From positions 7,455,001 to 7,519,000 of the forward strand of contig NC_090785.1 of NCBI RefSeq assembly GCF_040054535.1: a stretch of DNA of 64,000 bases, read 5' to 3'. This DNA is from Antennarius striatus. Taxonomy: Eukaryota > Chordata > Actinopteri > Lophiiformes > Antennariidae. A program made the position numbers and the translations under genes. The notes below the pieces were generated by a model. The model was given only the letters and a program-made list of their open reading frames with translations. It did not search any database and was not told where the DNA came from. The stretch's first letter is position 1; every line of letters starts with the position of its first letter. Positions 1 through 35,165 of the stretch are shown piece after piece.

Positions 1-481
1 GTGTGACCACAGCTCAGTAGGAAGGTTTTCAAGGTTGGGGGGTTGATGGGATTGAGCCAGACGGTCTAAAAATATGACCTCAGCTTTCCAGGGAGGGCCT
101 GATGAAAAGGCTGCTGGCCAGGATGCAAGCAGACAACAAGCAGACATCCATAGTCTGTGTTTTTTTTTTTTTTTGTACCTTATTCACGCTCCTCTCATCG
201 GTTTGGAATGCTGCTCTTAGGGCCTAAAACAGCGTGGCTTCTTCATATTAAATGGAGAACATATTTAGTCACATTTCTGCGCTGATTTTGAGGTATAAAG
301 GTTGGAGTCTGAGGGTTAATAAGCACTCAAAGGAGATGTTTCCTCTTATTTGGTCCTCTGAGCAGTAAAGTGATTTTAATAAACTGTGGGAATGGTGGAA
401 AGGGCCACACCATCTCCATCTGCTGTCCAAAGAGAATGTCCACTCAGGTGGACATCAGAAAGCTGACTTGTGTTTCCACAG
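1..481. other. Upstream or first-intron DNA of fhl1
   Basis: No coding exon is visible here. The stretch ends in a splice acceptor at 480-481, so it is probably the end of an intron behind one or more noncoding first exons that lie left of the window. It holds a short poly-T run near 161-174. I see no promoter that I can defend. Confidence 0.5.
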
Positions 482-507
482 GTCCCAGGAGTTACCTCAC
501 CTCCACC

Positions 508-2880
508 ATGACTGATCGCTTCGACTGCTTCTACTGCCGTGACAACCTGCACGGGAAGAAATACGTGAAGAAGGACGACAAACACGTTTGTACCAAGTGC
601 TTTGACAAGCTCTGCGCCAACACCTGCGCAGAGTGCAGACGCCCCATTGGTGCTGACTCCAAGGTGAAAACACAGCAAGAGTTATAGGTGGAGGTGGAGG
701 AGGTGGCCAGAACATCAACGTAAACAACGACAATAATGACAAAAGCTACGTGAAGCTATGTGTTCTACTATCTATATTAACAATACTTTTGTGTTCAGGA
801 GCTGCACCATAAGAACCGCCACTGGCATGAGGACTGCTTCCGTTGTGCGAAGTGCTACAAGAATCTGGCCTCTGAGCAGTTCAGCGCCAGGGATGATGGC
901 AAGATTATGTGTGGCAAGTGTGGCGCCATAACGGATGGCAACCGCTGCCAGGGCTGCTACAAGGTGGTCATGCCAGGTGGGAGTGTTATGATGCTTTAAA
1001 TAAGCTCTTATCAATGTGTGTTTAGATGAGTGCAATATTTTCAGCCACACTTAGAATAAGCTCACTGCTGTATTGGGTGGGTGAGGCTTAGTCAAAAAAA
1101 TGTTTCACATTTCAGGCGTAAGTTAAGGTTATTTGATTACAATTAATACATCTAATGATTGTTTATAAAACTGTAACTTAATTTTTGCTTATTTAGTCAC
1201 AATTATTTAATGATGGACAAAAAATAAAAATAAAATAAAAATAAAGAAAATTCCACGAGCTTCTTATATTTGGTTTTTATTTCTGACATATTCTGCTTTG
1301 TAAGTCCTTGTGGTTTTTAGATTCGTTTTAAATTTTGTATCTGAACTCTGATACTATTTCACTGACTACACAAACATAAGTTATTACCAGTTGTCACCAG
1401 TCTATTTTTTTTCATGGACCCCCGCCCTTCCCAAGGCATTTTATATGTAAATGAATGGAGTGTGCATAAAAGATGTGAATATTTCTATTTCTATATTTTT
1501 TATTTCACTCATCAAAAGCTTTTGCAACGAGACAAAACAGATGCAAAATACGACAAGTGTTTTTTTTAAAAATACATGAATAACAAGGGAAATAACCAAA
1601 CTGCATACAAAGGATGATTTTACTGAAGGTTTCTCTTTTAGGATCCCAGAATGTGGAGTACAAGAACAAGGTGTGGCACGAGGACTGCTTCAAATGCTTC
1701 GAATGCAAGCAGCCAATCCGCACGCAGAGCTTCCTGACCAAGGGCGATGACATCTACTGTGCTCCCTGCCATGACAAGAAGTTTGCCAAGAAATGCTTCC
1801 ACTGCAAGCAGGTACAATGTTTATTCTACCACTGTGTATTTTATAGCTACAAAAATATAAATTATTTTACAATTTCTTGCCAGTATGGATGATCAGACTC
1901 TGTCTGTCCTTCAGCCCATCACCTCCGGAGGGATCAGCTACCAGGACCACCCCTGGCACTCTGAGTGTTTCGTGTGCCGCAACTGCCGTAAATCTCTGGG
2001 GGGCATTCGCTTCACTTCCTCTGAGAACAACGTTTACTGCGTGGATTGTTACAAGACAGACGTGGCCAAGAAATGCCACGGCTGCAAGAACCCAATCACA
2101 GGTCAGGGTGCTATAAACACTTTTATGTTCATATGATGTCTGATGCAAACACATAGCAGGGTTGTCTTGAAGTTTATTTTGATGAAGATATATTAAATTA
2201 TTGCAATATTTTTATGTCCCGGTGTAGTAAAAAAGATTGACGATGCTAAATTTTCCTAAATGCTCATTAAAACCGTAACCATTTATGAAAAGTGAATTCA
2301 TAAATACTTTTAACAGGGAAAACTGTAGAATTGCAGTTAACTGCAGGTCAGTTTAGCATTATACAATTCAACACATTGCTTCCGATAATTCTTACTTGGG
2401 TTTGAACTGATAATTTCTTTCCATTACCATTATTTTCCATTAGTACCAAATTAAATAAAATTATGTACATGAAGTTATACATAAATTGGAACTGTTCTCC
2501 AGTCGACAAAATCTAACTTAAACATTATCAACCCAATTGCTTCTTGTTTTTGAATTCAAACTTTTCAATAAACCAGCATATCTTAAAAAACACACAAATC
2601 ACACAAATCTATGCTGATTGATATTTAAAAAAATGTACAGGTATTGTTTCATAAACAGGTAAAGAATTTGATTATGTGTTAAGACAAACTGTTTTGCACT
2701 GCTGATGATCCTTCCGTCACCGCAGGGTTTGGACATGGCACCAACGTGGTGAACTACGAGGGCTTCTCCTGGCACGAGTACTGCTTCAACTGCAAGAGGT
2801 GCTCCCTCTCCCTGGCCAACAAGCGCTTCGTCATCAGCGCCGACCACATCTACTGCCCCGACTGCGCTAAGAAGGTGTGA
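508..2880 (+). CDS. fhl1: Four and a half LIM domains protein 1 (FHL1), complete, 281 aa
   Basis: LIM-only scaffold that in vertebrates acts in muscle sarcomeres and in the nucleus through protein-protein contacts. Coding exons: 508-663 (exon starts at 482), 799-976, 1642-1811, 1915-2101, 2726-2880. All borders are AG/GT, phases fit, and the total of 846 nt gives 281 residues against 280 for human FHL1. The start is the first ATG of the spliced exon and gives [12 protein letters not shown], matching the half-LIM start of the family. The half LIM is followed by four full LIM domains with the Cys/His zinc ligands in place, for example [11 protein letters not shown] and [11 protein letters not shown]. 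The end, [13 protein letters not shown], is the FHL1 type, not that of FHL2 or FHL3. Its neighbour map7d3 is also the human neighbour. I cannot tell whether it is the teleost a or b copy. Confidence 0.95.
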
Positions 2881-3436
2881 GCCGCATCAGCTGTGCAGAG
2901 AATGCGCTGTTTAAAGGAGTTACACCAAAACTGTTCCGTTTGACCATGAATATATTTTTCAAACATAGTTCTACTTCTGGCATTGTCAGCAGGAAACCAC
3001 CTGATGAATGTTTCTGAATGGGCATAAAAATGGTAATTTTGGTGCAACTTTCTTTTATCCAGTCAACAGAGAGATCATTTCAGATTTAATGTACCGTAGC
3101 TTAAGTCATTTATCTACGCTTTCTTCAGTATTGGATACTAACATGAGGAAGAAGAGGTTCTTTTAAGGGATTTTGATGTGCACTAATCTAAAATCTTCAG
3201 CCTTGTGAGACAAAAGCTTCGTCAGCGCCAGACTGGAAACTTTCAGAGAAAACATGCTTTTTACATGCATACTGCTACTCATACATTACAACCACCATTA
3301 ATACTCTTTCACATCCGAATGGATGAATGCTGCAAGTGATTTTGAAATACAATGTAGGACTATGAGATTGGCACTGACATATAAACTGCTCATGTATTCA
3401 AGACTTTGAGTGACGTTAAATGTAAAAAAAAATAAT

Positions 3437-3442
3437 AATAAA
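3437..3442 (+). promoter_or_regulatory. fhl1: Likely polyadenylation signal of fhl1
   Basis: An AATAAA hexamer lies 557 bases past the fhl1 stop and is followed by GT-rich sequence at about 3455-3482, as expected downstream of a cleavage site. No earlier AATAAA is seen after the stop. The opposing map7d3 signal lies only about 80 bases further on. Confidence 0.6.
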
Positions 3443-3523
3443 ATGAAGACGGAAGTGATCTGAAGTGTCTTGTTTCTTTGCGGAAGGTTTAAAAACAAGC
3501 CAAACTGAATACATTTCCAAAAC

Positions 3524-3529
3524 TTTATT
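3524..3529 (-). promoter_or_regulatory. Likely distal polyadenylation signal of map7d3
   Basis: TTTATT on the + strand reads AATAAA on the - strand. It would end a 3' UTR of about 2.6 kb running from the map7d3 stop at 6096. The call rests on position and hexamer only. Other TTTATT motifs within 3530-6095 could give shorter UTRs. Confidence 0.45.
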
Positions 3530-6095
3530 GTTTGAACAGTTTGAACATTAGACATATTTACAGAACATATTTTATTCATGGGCAGGGCATTGTTAGATTT
3601 TTAAATCTCAGAGAAATATGCATATTCACAAAGTTGCCCCAGCTGGGTAGACTGATTGTCAAAGTCGAGGTAAACACAAGCTTTCTTAGTGAAACACAAT
3701 AAAAGTACTACATCTCAATCTAAGGCACTGTTCTATCCTATTGTTATGAACCATGATGAGGACTAAGAGCAGTCAGCTCTCCTCTCAAGCCCTCAGAGAT
3801 GCAGCAGGACCTCGGATGGAAACAGAATCTAACAAGGTGAAAGGATGGGCACTTCTAAAACACCAGGGAAAATTTCCAACAGGTCTGTACAGTAAAGCTA
3901 GCTACTTATTTCTTTCGTTAAACATAGTGAGTAATCTGTGACAGTGCAAAAAGTTATGGTTACCTGGAGAATAATGTATGGAAGCTAAAAGCAGGTCCGA
4001 GAGAAGAAGTGAATAATGAGGGACGGTTTCTGAGCATGTCACATTCTTTGAGCTAACTAGTCAAAGCAGCATCTAAAAACCCTAGAAGAGATTTTAGTCA
4101 GCAAGAATGTAAGAAAGCCAGCAGGTAACAAGGCATAAACAGGTCCACAATCCTAGAGCTTCAAATATTCAAGCATATGGAATTTAAAAAGTTTTAATAC
4201 TGCTATTAACAGACCAAAGGACAATAATGGAAAACTAGTCAGACCCGTGCTGCACTGTGCTCGGCGTTCCACAGGAAAAGTAAGTAGGTCCAGGTCTGAG
4301 CTGACAGTCCTATAATTACCCAACATGCCTCCAACTTTTGACATAACAGAAAACATTTGATGGCATGAAAAGCAGCACCAAGAGGTTCGGACATGCGTCC
4401 CGATGCCAGAATGTCATCTTATCAAGTCAAGTTGTGCTGCTAGCGCCCACTAGTGGGCATCAGCAGGAAACACAGGGAAAGAGGCTGAGTGACACAAATG
4501 AGGTGCAAGGACTGGGGGGGGGGGATCATGTACAAACACCCGTCTGATTTTCCTACTGAAACCTGGCGTATGCTCACATCTAGAAAACATGAATCCAAGC
4601 ACATTTCCTGGAGTACACTTGTTGGGAGTAACCGTCCCCTCCCTGTCCATGCCCCCATTTAAACACAAATCACACAAATGTAAAAAAGCTCAGGACCTGA
4701 GAACACATTCTCTGCAACATCAATTTTTTTTTAATTTTTAAAAAAAAGATAAGTAAGACTGGGGGGAAAAAAGAACTTCAGTAAATTGGACATCTACTTG
4801 TGTAAGTAGCACCTTCAATTTGCTTTCTATGAAATTATTTTTATCCCCATCTTACTCATTAATTTTCTGATCATGCAGCCTAGAGAATCTCAGGTGGAGG
4901 GCTTGTTTAAATATAACTTGCATATTTGAATGGGATTGTGGACGGGGAGGGGTTGAGTACTCTAACATACACGCTCAATTCCAGGACCTGTACTTGGATT
5001 CATGTGTGAGCGCAGATGCACACATCTGGATATTTTTTGTGTGAACAACTTTTTCTTGATTTGAGCCATGTTTCGGTAAGAAATCCACACAAGTGTTTGT
5101 AGATGAGGCCCCTGATCTGTGAAGTGAAACGTGACTAAGGAAATGGCAGATGATGATGGTGACTGAGATTCAGCACAAACAATTTAGTACTTTCATACTT
5201 AAACAATCAAAGTTGGGGAAAAATGTTAAGGCCATGTTTGCTGGTTGCTACAAAAAAGGAGCCAGTCAAGTAAATTTAGACGAATCTCGTATAAAACCTG
5301 GTCTGTATCCTCATCCAAATGCACACACCATGTTTTAAAATGTTCCTTCAACTCACAAAAAACAAACATTTGTTCAATTCACAAAGCCTTCTGTGCACGT
5401 GCTTTAATAATCCCATACAAGAGAAAAAAACTAGACATATAATAATGACAATAACAAAGGAGCCAAATTAATAAATTACAACAATGCATCCCTGACAAAG
5501 ACGCGTCTTAAAAAAAACATCAAAATTCGACAAAACATAGAAAAAAAAATTGGAGAAGAATTAAACACAACAAGAAAAGAGACCTGAAGCAACCATACTG
5601 AATACAAGGGACTTCCCTGAAGCTTTTTTTTTTTTTTTTTACATAAACATTATTTAGGGATGCATGATATGGACATACAGACAGACTAGGGACCCCGTCA
5701 GGGAATAATTTACCTCATCACCCAGCAATTATTAAAGAGCTGAAAGGTTGAGCCAACAATATGAAGGCATTTTCCTTTCAACACGGCATTCACACACAAT
5801 GCAGTAAGTGGTGTTAATCCATAAAGATGGTTTACAGTCTGACAATAACCACAGAGAAAAGGGTGTTGGAGGAAAAGAACAAAAATATTAGTTGAAAAAC
5901 ATCTGTATCATGCATCCATAAAATAATCCTGATGTGCAAATACAGCACAAGACATGGTCTTTCCGCTTCACCTTGAGCTCCTCCTTCTGGAAGAGGAGCT
6001 GAAACAGGAAGAAGCCCCTCGGAACTGGTGGAGGAATATACATTTCTCAGCGGGACAGGAACTTCTCGAGTACAATGGAAAAAGGCTTCTCAGCG
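3530..6095 (-). other. Probable 3' UTR of map7d3
   Basis: No coding signal is found on either strand. The stretch is AT-rich with A and T runs (for example 5624-5640) and lies between the map7d3 stop codon and its likely poly(A) signal. A conserved UTR would be usual for this family, but conservation cannot be seen here. Confidence 0.5.
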
Positions 6096-28479
<22,384 letters not shown>

Positions 28480-29497
28480 TTCTATGAAGTTTTCCTGCTG
28501 TGTTTTCTAAGGCAGGGGCGCGTAACACATCACTGTCGGTCTAGCACCCGGACACCACGGGGACGTGGACATCAAAGATAATGTGGAAAAATGGAGAGGT
28601 GCAACTCTCGTCCATTTTCGAAAAAACACAAACAGCATGGCTTGGAGCCACTGTGAATTCCACTATCTGTAGTCAGTCTGTGGTTAAACCAAGGCACAAT
28701 TACAACTGTAATCATACAATGTTTAGCCATTCCTTGACAACATCCAAGCAAATTTTTATAATATATAAATGAATGAATAAACTTGGAGGATCAACGTAAG
28801 TCCACGGGTGGAAATCTGTGAGGTGTCAGCATTAAATCTCTTCAGACGGGATCCGGCATAAACCCTATAATGTGTATTTAAAATAGCCCAAAAGATCATA
28901 ACTTGGTAATACATCAAAACCAGAGTTTTCATCTGTATGGTCTCCTTGCCATTAAATTAACAAACAAGTAAGATGATAATAATATATTGTGATAATAATT
29001 TCTATTTAAATGTACATCCATCAAGTTACGTGTTTTTCATAATCACTGTGAAACCTTACCATTGCTGTTTCTTGTCATTCTTACGTTAGAACGATTGGAC
29101 TCAAATCTAGTATAATTATAAGTAGTAGTTGAACATCCAAAAAATAGGCGATCTCCACAAGTACGCTTAAGTTATTAAAGTTTCTAAAAGATGCGTGAGC
29201 GCCCTCCAGCGATGAAATCATTTGTTACAGATAAACTACATAAACTGTAAAGGCATCGCCACAACACCAGCTACTTAGTTTATAAGTCCCTTATTGCCGC
29301 CATGAATTTTTTTTTTTTACAAATAAAATACATTAATATATATTCAGCTAACCTTCAAAGTGTTCACAGCGGAAGTAAGTTGAATGTAAAACTCTATACT
29401 AAACTTTCAGAGCATAACTACAATGGGTGATAAACAAACACTGCATCAAAATTAAATAAAAAATTGCTCGTCTGCTGTGATGAATTTAGAAACTTAC

Positions 29498-29642
29498 CCG
29501 ATTTTCTGAGAATCTGCAGAGCTTGAGATCGATAGACTTCTCCCAATGAGACAATTTTCTCTGGGCTTTGTTGTCTCATACCATGACTACCACACCTTCT
29601 ATCCTGGTGTAACTCACATGATCTAGCTGGAGGCCTTTTCAT
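29498..29642 (-). CDS. Possible alternative first coding exon of map7d3 (48 codons)
   Basis: An ATG at 29642 opens a frame of 48 codons plus one base (MKRPPARSCELHQDR...EVYRSQALQILRKS) that ends at a strong donor, GG|GTAAGT. The phase is 1, the same as that leaving the standard first exon at 28434-28479, so it could splice to the exon at 19688-19789 in frame. It lies 1 kb upstream of the standard start. I recognise no homologue of the peptide. It may also be chance sequence. Confidence 0.3.
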
Positions 29643-30268
29643 TATTTCACATGGTATATAAGAAGCAACATCATTTGCAAACTTCAGCTGCAGTTTCCAT
29701 ATTTATATTGAGAGCTTTAACTAATGCTTCACGTGTTTTTTTTGCTTTTTGTATTCTCCAAAATGTTAACGGTGTCAACCAGAATTTCTCTAATGTTTCT
29801 GGGTATTTAATCACTGTTTTACTTTATAAACCTTTGTCATCTGATTTTGATTTTTTTTTTCCTCGTGGTGTCTCTCAGGCTGGTGTCCCTGTTTCTTCTG
29901 AGTCATGATGTTTTTCCTTTCAGTGTTTTGTATTTATTTAACTTGCCTCTGCTGTTTTTGTTGCTTAACAGCTTTTTTTGTGCAATAAACTTCATGTTGT
30001 TTTGTTTCTTATTCTTCATGCTTTGTGTCTAGCGTTTGTGTGGTTTTTTTTTGACTTTCAAGGATACAGAGAGATAAAACACAAAAGCTGGAGCGCCCAG
30101 AGGGATGCCATGCTGACAGAAACCCAGAATGTTTGTGCTGTGAGGCAACACTGCTGATCATCTACATCAATTATACAACATGGAATATATTGGATTCAAT
30201 TCAGGTAGAACAAAATAAAACAATAGCGTATTTAAACAGAGTAATAGAAAAGGTCAAATACAATGTTC

Positions 30269-30274
30269 TTTATT
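30269..30274 (-). promoter_or_regulatory. Likely polyadenylation signal of the TNF receptor gene
   Basis: TTTATT on the + strand gives AATAAA on the - strand, 136 bases past the stop codon at 30410. Position and hexamer are the only evidence. Confidence 0.5.
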
Positions 30275-30409
30275 CACATGTATTACTTTTGTTCACTCAT
30301 AAACAGATAATTCAGAATAATTTCTTTGTTCCGCTTAAGTCCTCAATCATGTAAAGTGAGTTGGACATGATGTGTAACAACTGAAGTCCTGGGAACACAA
30401 CCACAAGCC

Positions 30410-33196
30410 CTATGTAGTCACAGCTCTGTGTATCCGAGCAACGACTTCTGGATGAGGCAAGAGGGCAGCAGCCTGGGCCAGCTGGGGCAGCAGTGTGTAG
30501 CTGGAGGTGCACAGGTACTGAAAGAGGTCCTGAAAGCCTTTGAGATGAGCAATGACCTGAGGTGGAACACCCAGAGACCGCCCCAGCTTCCTCAAAGCAC
30601 AGCTGTTGTTGACAGAGTCAAGCAGCAGCGACAAGTCCTGGACTGAGTCGTAGTCAAGTGTCTCGATAGTTTGCCCTGTACCAGGACAAAACAGGAAGTT
30701 AAATCAAATATATAGAGAGTGTTGAACGTGGTAGAATTCATATTCATTCATTCATTCATTCATTCATTCATTCATTCATTCATTCATTCATTCATTCATT
30801 CATTCATTCATTCATTCATTCATTCATTCGTTTTCTCTAACTGCTGCTTATTTTATTCTGAAAGAAAAAACATGCATACCTTGTGCCTTTTCCCATATTG
30901 TCTGAAGATTTTGCTCCATCTAATATGAACATAGAAAATGTAAAACAGGTCCAGATCCATGTACAGTATAACACAATTCCTGCATGAGCTCAGTACACTA
31001 GTACATTATGGACATTCTACTGTGTATCTCCGTCGCTAAATGCCACAGTGGATCACAGGGATTTAAAACTGTGGTTGTGTGATTTGCTCACCACCATGTT
31101 TGATGCACCCCAACTGCAGGAACTTAACATTGAATTTAAAAATAACTGAAAACAGCTGCTCCATCGCTCAGTAACTTTGGCACAGATCCATCATAATGAA
31201 TGCATCGTCCTTACCTCCTCCATGGAGCAGCTGCTCTGTTGCTCCTCCTGCAAGCTGCAGGCCTTCTGACCGGAGGGCTTGATGTTGGTGGTGACATTAA
31301 TCACAATGGAAGTAGGATGCACCTCCTTCTCATGGCCACTGGACAATGATGAAATTGATTATGATAGAGACACAGGTACTGGTAAAATTACACTGAAATG
31401 GTAATCAAGTATTTAACATGTGTTCAGAGCACCTCAGGAGCATCTTTGCAGGACTCTGGGGTTGTGGGGCTGTTCTCTCTGTGTGGGCGGAAAACCGGAG
31501 GCCATCTGCAGACATTAGTCCCTCAGGATCAGGACAGTGCTTAGGAATCCGATCTGAATGTCACAGGAAGTGCGGATGATCCAAATTTAGAAGACAAAAC
31601 GAGAGACACATGTGCAGATGTGCAACATGCCATGTGTGTCCAACTCACTGAATCTCTCAGCCGACACGACGAAAGCCCAGAATAGCAGGGCAAGGAGGAA
31701 AAGTGAGGAAGCTGCTGCTGAACTAATCAGGACCATTGAAATTGCGTTTTCTTTCACTCCTTCTTTAAACAAGAAATCAGTCAATCCAAACTATAATAGT
31801 AAAATTAAAATCTCCAAACCAAAATTCCACAGGGATACTCACTCTGTTCTTTGGGTTCTTCCAAGTCCATGGTCACGGTGACGGCGGTCTCTATCATAAG
31901 ACAACATTAATTACTTTACCTTGGCAACGTTTCTGGAAAATCACTGGTCAATAAAACTATTTATAGAGGCTTATTAATACTGTTTGGTGTAGCATTTATC
32001 AGTGGATCTTACCTCCCTTGGCCCTCTGAGCTGTCAAATGCAAACACTCTTTATGAATCATGTTGCGACTGGAACAAGGAACACAGGGCAGCTCCACAGC
32101 ACCAGTCATGCTTCTGAGTTCATAATGCCTGTGGACACAACCACATTCATCACTCATATATTGATTTTATAGATTGATTGATTAGGGTTGGTGCTGTGGG
32201 TGGAACTCACCCTGAGAGGCACCGACCACACCGGGCATCCCCGGTGGGTGAGCATCTTGTCTCTTCCAGGCGGTTCAGCAGGTCACATTGGGTGCAGCGC
32301 ATGCAGGGGCCCACACCTGTGTCTGCACTGAACCTCCCCTTTTCACACAGAATACAGACTTCTGCTCCTCCATCTCCAAAACCACAGTCCTGCAAATGAC
32401 GCACGGACATAAAATGGCAGCAGTAAAAGGAAGGAGCACTACATGGAGGGAAGTAGTGAAGCCATTGTTAGGTGTAACGTGTGCTACCTCTGACAGCTGC
32501 ATTCCTGGCCCACATAAAAGACATGCGACACATGAACCGTTAAGGTGCAAGAATTCTGTCTCGTCACAGATCGCCTCAGATTTTACCTGCACGTAACAAA
32601 CCTGAGGAAACACATTAAAACACCATCGACAAAAAATAGCTCATTGTCAAAGTATGCGTACACTTACTTATGTGTGTGTGTCTTTGTACACAGTGTACTG
32701 CTGTGTTGTGTTACGTAATCGGGTTCTTTGCAGGAAAGATATCATCATTTCATTCAAGTTTAAAACTTGAATCAAGACTTTTAGCTTAAAACAAGTAGGC
32801 TAAGAAAATAGATATATGAAAAATAATATTCACAGAAACAAGGTGATATTTATTTATTTAAAGCTTATGACTGTATTAAAATATAATGTATTATATGTGC
32901 AAAATGAAGATAAGACATCAGTGGCCCAATTAATTAAAAGCTACTGAAATAAAACAGATTTCGTACAAATGTATCACATCATATCATATCTGAGTGTAAA
33001 CTGTGCCAATAAAGTACTGCACTATTTGTATAGTATTTTTCAGTATTTTACCAGGAAAAATATAACAGGGGAAATATTTTCATCGTTTTCCTCCCCAATA
33101 AATAATTATCACACGAAAATAGTAGAGATATGTGCAAAGAAGCATTTTAAATGTTAGACATACCAGGAGTAGAGCGGCGTAGAGACAAGCCTCCAT
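30410..33196 (-). CDS. TNF receptor superfamily member, EDA2R-like ectodomain with C-terminal death-like domain, 384 aa
   Basis: Type I membrane receptor of the TNFR family. Coding exons: 33164-33196, 32488-32601, 32211-32389, 32013-32128, 31843-31890, 31649-31762, 31433-31553, 31215-31338, 30880-30919, 30410-30675. The sum is 1155 nt and the phases fit. Residues 1-18 form a signal peptide (MEACLYAALLL...). Cysteine-rich repeats follow to about 140 with CGPGMQLSEDCGFGDGG and C..CDLLNR......GDARCG, closest in my reading to EDA2R (CGPGQELSKDCGYGEGG) and then EDAR. One membrane segment lies at about 168-194. The last exon (about 297-384) looks like a death domain (LRKLGRSLGVPPQVIAHLKG ... LPHPEVVARIH), though the usual Trp is missing. 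Human EDA2R has no death domain. It could be a fish-specific branch of the EDAR/EDA2R/TROY group, so I give no symbol. It is head-to-head with adgrg4. Confidence 0.8.
30736..30830. repeat. (ATTC)n tetranucleotide microsatellite
   Basis: About 23 units of ATTC, nearly perfect. It lies in the last intron of the TNF receptor gene, between its death-domain exon and the 40 nt exon before it. Confidence 0.95.
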
Positions 33197-34165
33197 CAGG
33201 GATGCGTTTACTGTCCCTCAAAAGAAAAGATTGAGATCCTAAAATTTAGTTTAGACTAAAGAAAAGGAACCATTATACTTGAAACCCTTTTTGAGTCAAT
33301 CTTGCAAGTTTTATCTTTGCAAAAGGAAAGAAGAATTACGCATATGTACAGACTGATTATAGGAAAAAATGCATGCACATTCTAAGAGGCTAGAGGCTGA
33401 TCTGCACCATCCATCAGTAGCAGCGTCACTGCAGCCTACTTCAAATTCAACATGGGTAAAACGGTGGGAAAGATCTTTGGGAATCCCCAATTCTGCGTCA
33501 CAAGTGACGCAGGGAAGGTTCCCAACCTGACAGTCAACCAGCAGACCAATGAATGCAAGACTTTCAGGTCTCCCCCACCTGGACAACCTCATGTCACACC
33601 TGGTATTCTCATATTCCCTCTGGGGAACCCGCTTGTTCTGGCTGTGGTTTGTCAGACGGGGAGCAAGGGTGGAGGGAAGGGAATAAAATGCATGAATGAG
33701 ACCCTTGTTAACGTGTGTGCGTGTCCAACAAGGTGACTTTGTGTGTGAGGGTGTTTGCTGACTTTCGCAAGAACAACTCTCAAAGTAGATGTAATACAGT
33801 GTTTGACCAAAAACTGGTATGGCGGCGCGGCGCCACAAAGTCCACCGTTCTGTTAGAACAGTCACCTATAGATAACCAAATAGGAGTTGATTGTATCAGC
33901 TAGGAAAAGGAAGTCTGAAATTTATTGTCTCCTCACTCAGACAGACATGACTGTCTTAACTCGCATGGAAAAACCAATTAGATTTGTTTGAGCAGTTATC
34001 ACTTGAGAACATCTACAAAGCACAAGAGTGTACAAGAATATTACTCTGAATGTTTGCTGAAGATGTACGATACACACAGACATATTTGGATTTATACAAA
34101 CCCACACACACAATCACATATATAGATACATGACATATGTTGTATTCTGTATATGTCTATATACA

Positions 34166-34272
<107 letters not shown>

Positions 34273-34289
34273 ATTTTTTATTTAATACA

Positions 34290-34668
34290 CTGTTATAATC
34301 CCTGAAGGGAAATTAAGAACGCACACTCTAGTTTTTGTTAGTCAATCAAATCAAATCACATGCATGCATATTAGTGTGTACAGGCCCCTGTAATACACAC
34401 ACCAGACACAAGGGGGCCTGTAGGCATGCAAGGGAGGTAGAGTGGCAGGCAGCTCCTTCTTGGTGTGCCTCAAATGAGAAATTTGTAAAGGGGACGGCAC
34501 CTTGCTCAAGGGTGCCTCGGCAGTGCTCCGGAGGTGAGCTGACACCTCCCACTGTCAGCTCACCTCCGGGTATTTTTTTTGGGTGGGAGCGGGAATCGAA
34601 CCGTCGATCTTGAATCATGGGACGACCCGCTCTACCTCCCGCTTTACCACTGAGACACTGCCCCCCCC
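34290..34668 (-). mobile_element. tRNA-headed SINE with internal hairpin
   Basis: Read on the - strand, the head is GGCAGTGTCTCAGTGGTAAA with an A-box-like motif. About 45 bases on comes GGTTCGATTCC, a near-perfect B box. The body holds an inverted repeat, GGAGGTGAGCTGACA against its complement, and the phrase CCTTGAGCAAGGTGCC. The tail reads AATTTCCCTTCAGGGATTAT, a common fish retroposon tail. AT microsatellites flank it at both ends. Confidence 0.8.
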
Positions 34669-34670
34669 CC

Positions 34671-34701
<31 letters not shown>

Positions 34702-35165
34702 TTCAATAAATAAATTCCTTCAATGTATCTGTCAAGATCCTGCAGTCTTTGTTTGACCTTTTCAACTCTGAGTAGACAATATCAACTGAAAATGTCACTG
34801 AAACTCTTTGGGAAAGGTTTCATGAAGTTGTAACGTTAATGTTATCTGCTTGTTAGTTATGTTTATTGCCAGTGATTAATGAGTAACTCGGGGTATTACA
34901 GGAAGAGGCGGGGATGTCTTCTTATAGAGAAATAAAGGCCATTTGGCAGCAGACTCATGGGTCATACAGCCTCTCATGAGCTGATATTGATCGCTCAGCT
35001 TCTTACAAATAGTTTAAACTTCTGGTCAAGGAGACGACCATGGTGAGTTCCAGCTCCATAATTACTTACACAGATAATTATGTTTATTGCAGGTAAAAAA
35101 TGCTCTTGTCATTTCAACATTTTAGCCGGTGATCACCTGACTGGTCTGACATGTTGTCTGCTGTC

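Noticed and set aside
30719-30928. Frame with (HSFI)n repeats
   Set aside because: Translation of the ATTC microsatellite, not a protein.
33452-33736. A 94-codon frame (MGKTVGKIFGNPQF...) between the TNF receptor and adgrg4
   Set aside because: No recognisable motif, no splice context and a frame of similar length on the other strand. Treated as chance in a GC-richer patch.
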